NCBI GenBank assembly: GCA_003456125.1
Contig: DMPD01000351.1
Coordinates: forward strand, 1-8,560
Source of the DNA: Cyanobacteria bacterium UBA8156
GTDB taxonomy: Bacteria > Cyanobacteriota > Cyanobacteriia > Pseudanabaenales > Pseudanabaenaceae
Direction: 5' to 3'
Length of the DNA stretch: 8,560 nt
Part shown: piece after piece, positions 6,016 to 8,560 of the stretch
Position numbering within the stretch: position 1 is the stretch's first letter
How the letters are laid out: every line of letters begins with the position of its first letter
Made by a program: the position numbers and the translations under genes
Notes under the pieces: model-generated
What the model was told of the DNA's origin: nothing
Seen by the model: the letters and a program-made list of their open reading frames with translations, nothing else
Database searches by the model: none

Positions 6016-6990
6016 ATGTACCGTCGGCTTTGGTGGATTCTGGGATGCGCGATTTTGGGGGTGGCGTTGGGGTTGGGGGCCCAAACCGCACCGCGGTTTC
6101 GGTGGCCGGTGGCCTGCACCCTGGGCCAAGATTGTTTTGTGATGCTGTATGTGGATCGCGATCCGGGCCCCGGCGAGCAGGATTTTGGTTGCGGGCGGCA
6201 GACCTACGACGGTCACAAAGGAACCGACATTGCGATCGCCGATCCCACGGTGCGCCGGCCGGTGGTAGCGGCGGCCCCCGGTCGGGTGTTGCGGGTGCGG
6301 GACGGGGTACCCGACCGGTTGCTGCGCGATCGCCAAGACCCGCGGGTGCGGGGGCAAGAGTGTGGCAACGGCGTGGTGGTCGATTTGGGGAACGATTGGG
6401 AGGCCCAATACTGCCATTTGCGCCAAAACACCGTGGCGGTGCGGCCCGGTCAAACCCTACAGGCGGGCGATCGCCTCGGTGAGATCGGGTTATCGGGGGC
6501 GACTTCTTTCCCCCACGTGCATTTTGAAGTGCGGCACCGGGGGCAAACCATCGATCCCTTTGTGGGCTTCACCACCGCTTCCGGCTGTCGTGTGGCGCGG
6601 CGATCGCTCTGGCAATCCGATCCCGGCTATGTGCCCACCGGGGCGATCGCCGGTGGATTTCACCAAGACGTACCCACGGCCGAAGGGGCGGAACAGGGGG
6701 AATTAAACGCGACGACCATTTCGGCCACGGCCCCGGTACTGACGTTTTGGGCCCGGGCCTACGGGGCTCTGGCCGGGGATGTGGAGACCCTGAAACTGGT
6801 GGCTCCCGACGGCCGGACGGTGGCCCAGCGCACCCAGACCTTGACCGTACCCAACCGCCAGCGGTTTGCCTTTGTCGGACAACGGAACCGCGATCGCCTA
6901 CCCCTCGGCCGGTGGCAAGGGGAATACACCCTGCAACGGCAAGGGGAAACCCGGGTGCGCATCCAACGGGAAGCGATCGTCCAGCCCTAG
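6016..6990 (+). CDS. M23 family zinc metallopeptidase, exported
   Basis: Probable peptidoglycan-directed or peptide endopeptidase of the LytM/M23 family, acting outside the cytoplasmic membrane. A hydrophobic N-terminus (about 5–22) serves as signal peptide or anchor. The Zn site is complete: His67 and Asp71 in GHKGTD, catalytic His134 in QYCHL, and HVH at 167–169. Several cysteines outside the signal region (34, 40, 59, 116, 133, 191) suggest disulfides. Compared with minimal LytM domains it has an extra segment of about 25 residues before Cys116 and a C-terminal beta-rich extension (about 205–324) that I cannot name. The CTLGQDCF segment, the DPGPG segment and the DGHKGTDIAI motif resemble an M23 subgroup I associate with proteobacteria. 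It starts 3 bp after the permease stop, without a clear ribosome site, so coupling is likely. It overlaps the convergent hydrolase gene by 4 bp. Confidence 0.9.
   Translation: MYRRLWWILGCAILGVALGLGAQTAPRFRWPVACTLGQDCFVMLYVDRDPGPGEQDFGCGRQTYDGHKGTDIAIADPTVRRPVVAAAPGRVLRVRDGVPDRLLRDRQDPRVRGQECGNGVVVDLGNDWEAQYCHLRQNTVAVRPGQTLQAGDRLGEIGLSGATSFPHVHFEVRHRGQTIDPFVGFTTASGCRVARRSLWQSDPGYVPTGAIAGGFHQDVPTAEGAEQGELNATTISATAPVLTFWARAYGALAGDVETLKLVAPDGRTVAQRTQTLTVPNRQRFAFVGQRNRDRLPLGRWQGEYTLQRQGETRVRIQREAIVQP
6987..6990. other. Shared CTAG double stop codon
   Basis: The palindrome CTAG supplies TAG to the M23 peptidase on the + strand (6988–6990) and TAG to the hydrolase on the minus strand (6989–6987), so both genes end inside the same four bases. 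Confidence 0.95.
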
Positions 6991-7772
6991 GCCAAAGCCT
7001 CCCGCAGGATTTGGGCCACCCGCGCCGAATGGGTTTGCAGCAAATCGTGGCCGGCATCGGGCACCACCTGCAAACGGGCCGCGGCAATGCCTTGGGCATA
7101 GGTTTCGCAGTGCCAGCGGGGAATGGTGCGATCGGCCGCCGCCGCAATCACCCAGGTTGGGGTCTGAATCCGGTGCAAATCTTGTTCCACCGTATCCACA
7201 GCATCTTCGGGGCGGAGCCGTCGGCAGAGCAATGCCCGGGCCACCGGCTGGGTTTGCACCGCGGTGCGAAACTCACAGATTTGTTGGATTTGGGGGGAGG
7301 TTCGCCCCACCCAGCGGGCGATCGCCAGGGCCCCATCCACCAAAGGCGATCGCCACAGCAGGGGGCGCAGGTGGTCGTAGCGGCCGACAAAATCATCGTC
7401 GCGAATGCCGGCGGGAGCCACCAACGCCAACTGGGTCACCAGAGAGGGGCATTGAATGGCCAAAGCCGCCGCCACCCACCCCCCATAGGAATAGCCCACC
7501 ACCGGCACCCCATGCCAGCTCAGGGCTGCCATGAAATCCCGCACAAACGCCGCCGCCTCGTTAATATGGTAGGCAATATCCGGCTTGGCGGAATCGCCAA
7601 ACCCCAGCAAATCCAACGCCACGCACCGAAAATGGGGAGCCAAGTGGGACATCACCGGTTGCCAGCCCGTCCCACAGCCGAAAAAGCCGTGCAACAGCAA
7701 GAGGGGGGGACCTTCCCCCCATTCCCAATAGGCCGCCTCATAACCGCCGGCGATCGTGCGTTTGGATTGCAT
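6987..7772 (-). CDS. Alpha/beta-fold hydrolase
   Basis: A 261-residue soluble alpha/beta hydrolase with a full catalytic triad: nucleophile Ser95 in GYSYGG, Asp214 in AAADRTIP and His242 in DAGHDL. HGF (28–30) supplies the oxyanion-hole motif and ALDLLGFGDS (52–61) is the usual early-strand signature. The cap region, about 120–195, is helical and would set substrate choice. This superfamily includes esterases, epoxide hydrolases, C–C hydrolases and haloperoxidase-like enzymes; the sequence does not tell me which, so no substrate is claimed. Translation starts at ATG 7770–7772, with GAGG about 11 bases upstream, slightly far. It faces the M23 gene tail to tail, sharing a CTAG stop, and is divergent from guaB3 across 60 bp that must carry both promoters. 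Confidence 0.9.
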   Translation of the reverse strand: MQSKRTIAGGYEAAYWEWGEGPPLLLLHGFFGCGTGWQPVMSHLAPHFRCVALDLLGFGDSAKPDIAYHINEAAAFVRDFMAALSWHGVPVVGYSYGGWVAAALAIQCPSLVTQLALVAPAGIRDDDFVGRYDHLRPLLWRSPLVDGALAIARWVGRTSPQIQQICEFRTAVQTQPVARALLCRRLRPEDAVDTVEQDLHRIQTPTWVIAAAADRTIPRWHCETYAQGIAAARLQVVPDAGHDLLQTHSARVAQILREALA

Positions 7773-7780
7773 GGTTTATC

Positions 7781-7786
7781 TTGACC
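7781..7786 (+). promoter_or_regulatory. Candidate -35 box for guaB3
   Basis: TTGACC lies 46 bp upstream of the guaB3 GTG in the 60-bp divergent gap. An AT-rich stretch (7800–7813) sits at roughly the right distance for a -10 element, but no good TATAAT match is seen. Confidence 0.25.
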
Positions 7787-7832
7787 TCAATGCCCTATGT
7801 TAGATTTTCTTAAATGCGAAAGAGGGGGCAGC

Positions 7833-8560
7833 GTGGATATTCAAATTGGACGTGGGAAAACGGCGCGACGGGCCTACGGTATTGATGAAATCGCCTTGGT
7901 GCCCGGTAAGCGTACCGTAGACCCGGCCCTCACCGATACCTACTGGGAAATTGGGGGCATCCGCCGCGAAATTCCCATCATTGCCAGCGCCATGGACAGC
8001 GTGGTGGATGTCCAAGCGGCCGTACGGCTGTCCAATTTGGGGGCCCTCGGCGTCTTGAACTTGGACGGACTGCAGACCCGCTACGCCGATACCGAACCCA
8101 TCTTGACCAAAATTGCGGCGGTGGGTCGAAATGAGTACGTCGGCCTGATGCAAGACCTCTACACCGAACCCGTCAAACCGGAGTTGATCCGGGCCCGCAT
8201 CGCTGAAATCAAGGCCCAAGGGGGAATTGCCTGCGCCAGCTCCGTTCCCGCCAACGCCGAAAAGTACGGGGCGATCGCCGCCGAGGCCGGGTGTGATTTG
8301 TTTTTTGTCCAATCGACGGTGGTTTCGACCGCCCATGTGGCCCCCGATCGTTACCAACCCCTCGACCTCGCCGAATTTTGCCAGCGGATGCCCTTCCCGG
8401 TGGTATTGGGCAACTGCGTCACCTATGAAGTGACCCGAGAACTGATGATGGCCGGGGCGGCGGCGGTGTTGGTGGGCATTGGCCCCGGCGCGGCCTGCAC
8501 CTCGCGGGGGGTATTGGGGGTGGGCGTTCCCCAAGCCACGGCGATCGCCGATTGTGCCGC
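7833..8560 (+). CDS. guaB3: IMP dehydrogenase GuaB3-type (3' end cut by window)
   Basis: Partial gene, 242 codons visible, running off the right edge. IMP dehydrogenases oxidise IMP to XMP with NAD+, the committed step of GMP synthesis. The start [18 protein letters not shown] and the core match the GuaB-related family of cyanobacteria and actinobacteria. SAMDSVVD (52–59) and [12 protein letters not shown] (215–226), with catalytic Cys222, are clear IMPDH/GMP reductase signatures. The regulatory CBS pair that interrupts classical GuaB after about residue 100 is absent: residues 95–115 run straight on through the barrel. The start is GTG 7833, with GAGG (7822–7825) seven bases upstream; the missing C-terminal third should hold the rest of the barrel and the flap. 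Divergent from the hydrolase gene. Often annotated loosely as GuaB family. Confidence 0.93.
   Translation, partial: MDIQIGRGKTARRAYGIDEIALVPGKRTVDPALTDTYWEIGGIRREIPIIASAMDSVVDVQAAVRLSNLGALGVLNLDGLQTRYADTEPILTKIAAVGRNEYVGLMQDLYTEPVKPELIRARIAEIKAQGGIACASSVPANAEKYGAIAAEAGCDLFFVQSTVVSTAHVAPDRYQPLDLAEFCQRMPFPVVLGNCVTYEVTRELMMAGAAAVLVGIGPGAACTSRGVLGVGVPQATAIADCA

Noticed and set aside
5166..6482. 438-codon + strand open frame across the permease and peptidase genes
   Set aside because: It lies out of frame with two genes that have clear family motifs, its translation is glycine-, arginine- and tryptophan-rich with no domain, and GC-rich codon bias makes long shadow frames.
6747..7784. 345-codon + strand open frame opposite the hydrolase
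   Set aside because: It is antisense to a complete alpha/beta hydrolase with an intact triad; the composition (Pro, Gly, His, Arg) is typical of an antisense shadow.
7800..8534. 244-codon minus-strand open frame at the right end
   Set aside because: It is antisense to guaB3, which has strong motifs and a good ribosome site. The shadow is low-complexity and rich in Gly, His and Asp.

Overview
The window comes from a cyanobacterium. It holds the paired petC–petA genes of the cytochrome b6f complex, a GuaB3-type IMP dehydrogenase, and a very dense scatter of the HIP1 octamer GCGATCGC, with more than twenty copies in 8.56 kb. Coding DNA is GC-rich, with many G runs. I cannot name the species. 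I see no mobile element, CRISPR array, tRNA or rRNA; this looks like ordinary chromosomal housekeeping sequence.

Layout, left to right. Bases 1–250 have no confident gene. They hold what may be the last codons of a + strand gene ending at a TGA (51–53), a terminator-like hairpin (59–90) and a doubtful 33-residue ORF. Next, on the minus strand, petC (Rieske iron-sulfur protein, 1296–1835) is followed by petA (cytochrome f, 309–1253), closed by a clear intrinsic terminator at 251–277. A divergent intergenic region (1836–2058) with a 7-bp inverted repeat separates petC from a + strand operon. That operon is a soluble Hanks-type Ser/Thr kinase fused to a probable beta-propeller (2059–3753), then thiL (3762–4691). 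A short helical protein of unknown function (4696–4959) converges on thiL from the minus strand.

After a second divergent gap come an MlaE-type lipid ABC transporter permease (5227–6012) and, 3 bp later, an M23 zinc endopeptidase (6016–6990). An alpha/beta hydrolase (6987–7772, minus) converges on the peptidase, and both genes stop inside the same CTAG. The final gene, guaB3 (7833 to the window end, + strand), is cut by the right edge.

Functional links. petC and petA encode two subunits of the same photosynthetic electron-transfer complex. The permease and peptidase both act at the cell envelope and are probably co-transcribed. The kinase–thiL link rests only on spacing, since no shared pathway is evident. 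I found no clear new multi-gene system. The items most worth a second look are the non-RD kinase–propeller fusion, the permease–endopeptidase pair, the petC leader with an anti-Shine-Dalgarno-like sequence touching its start codon, and the inverted repeats in the two divergent promoter regions.
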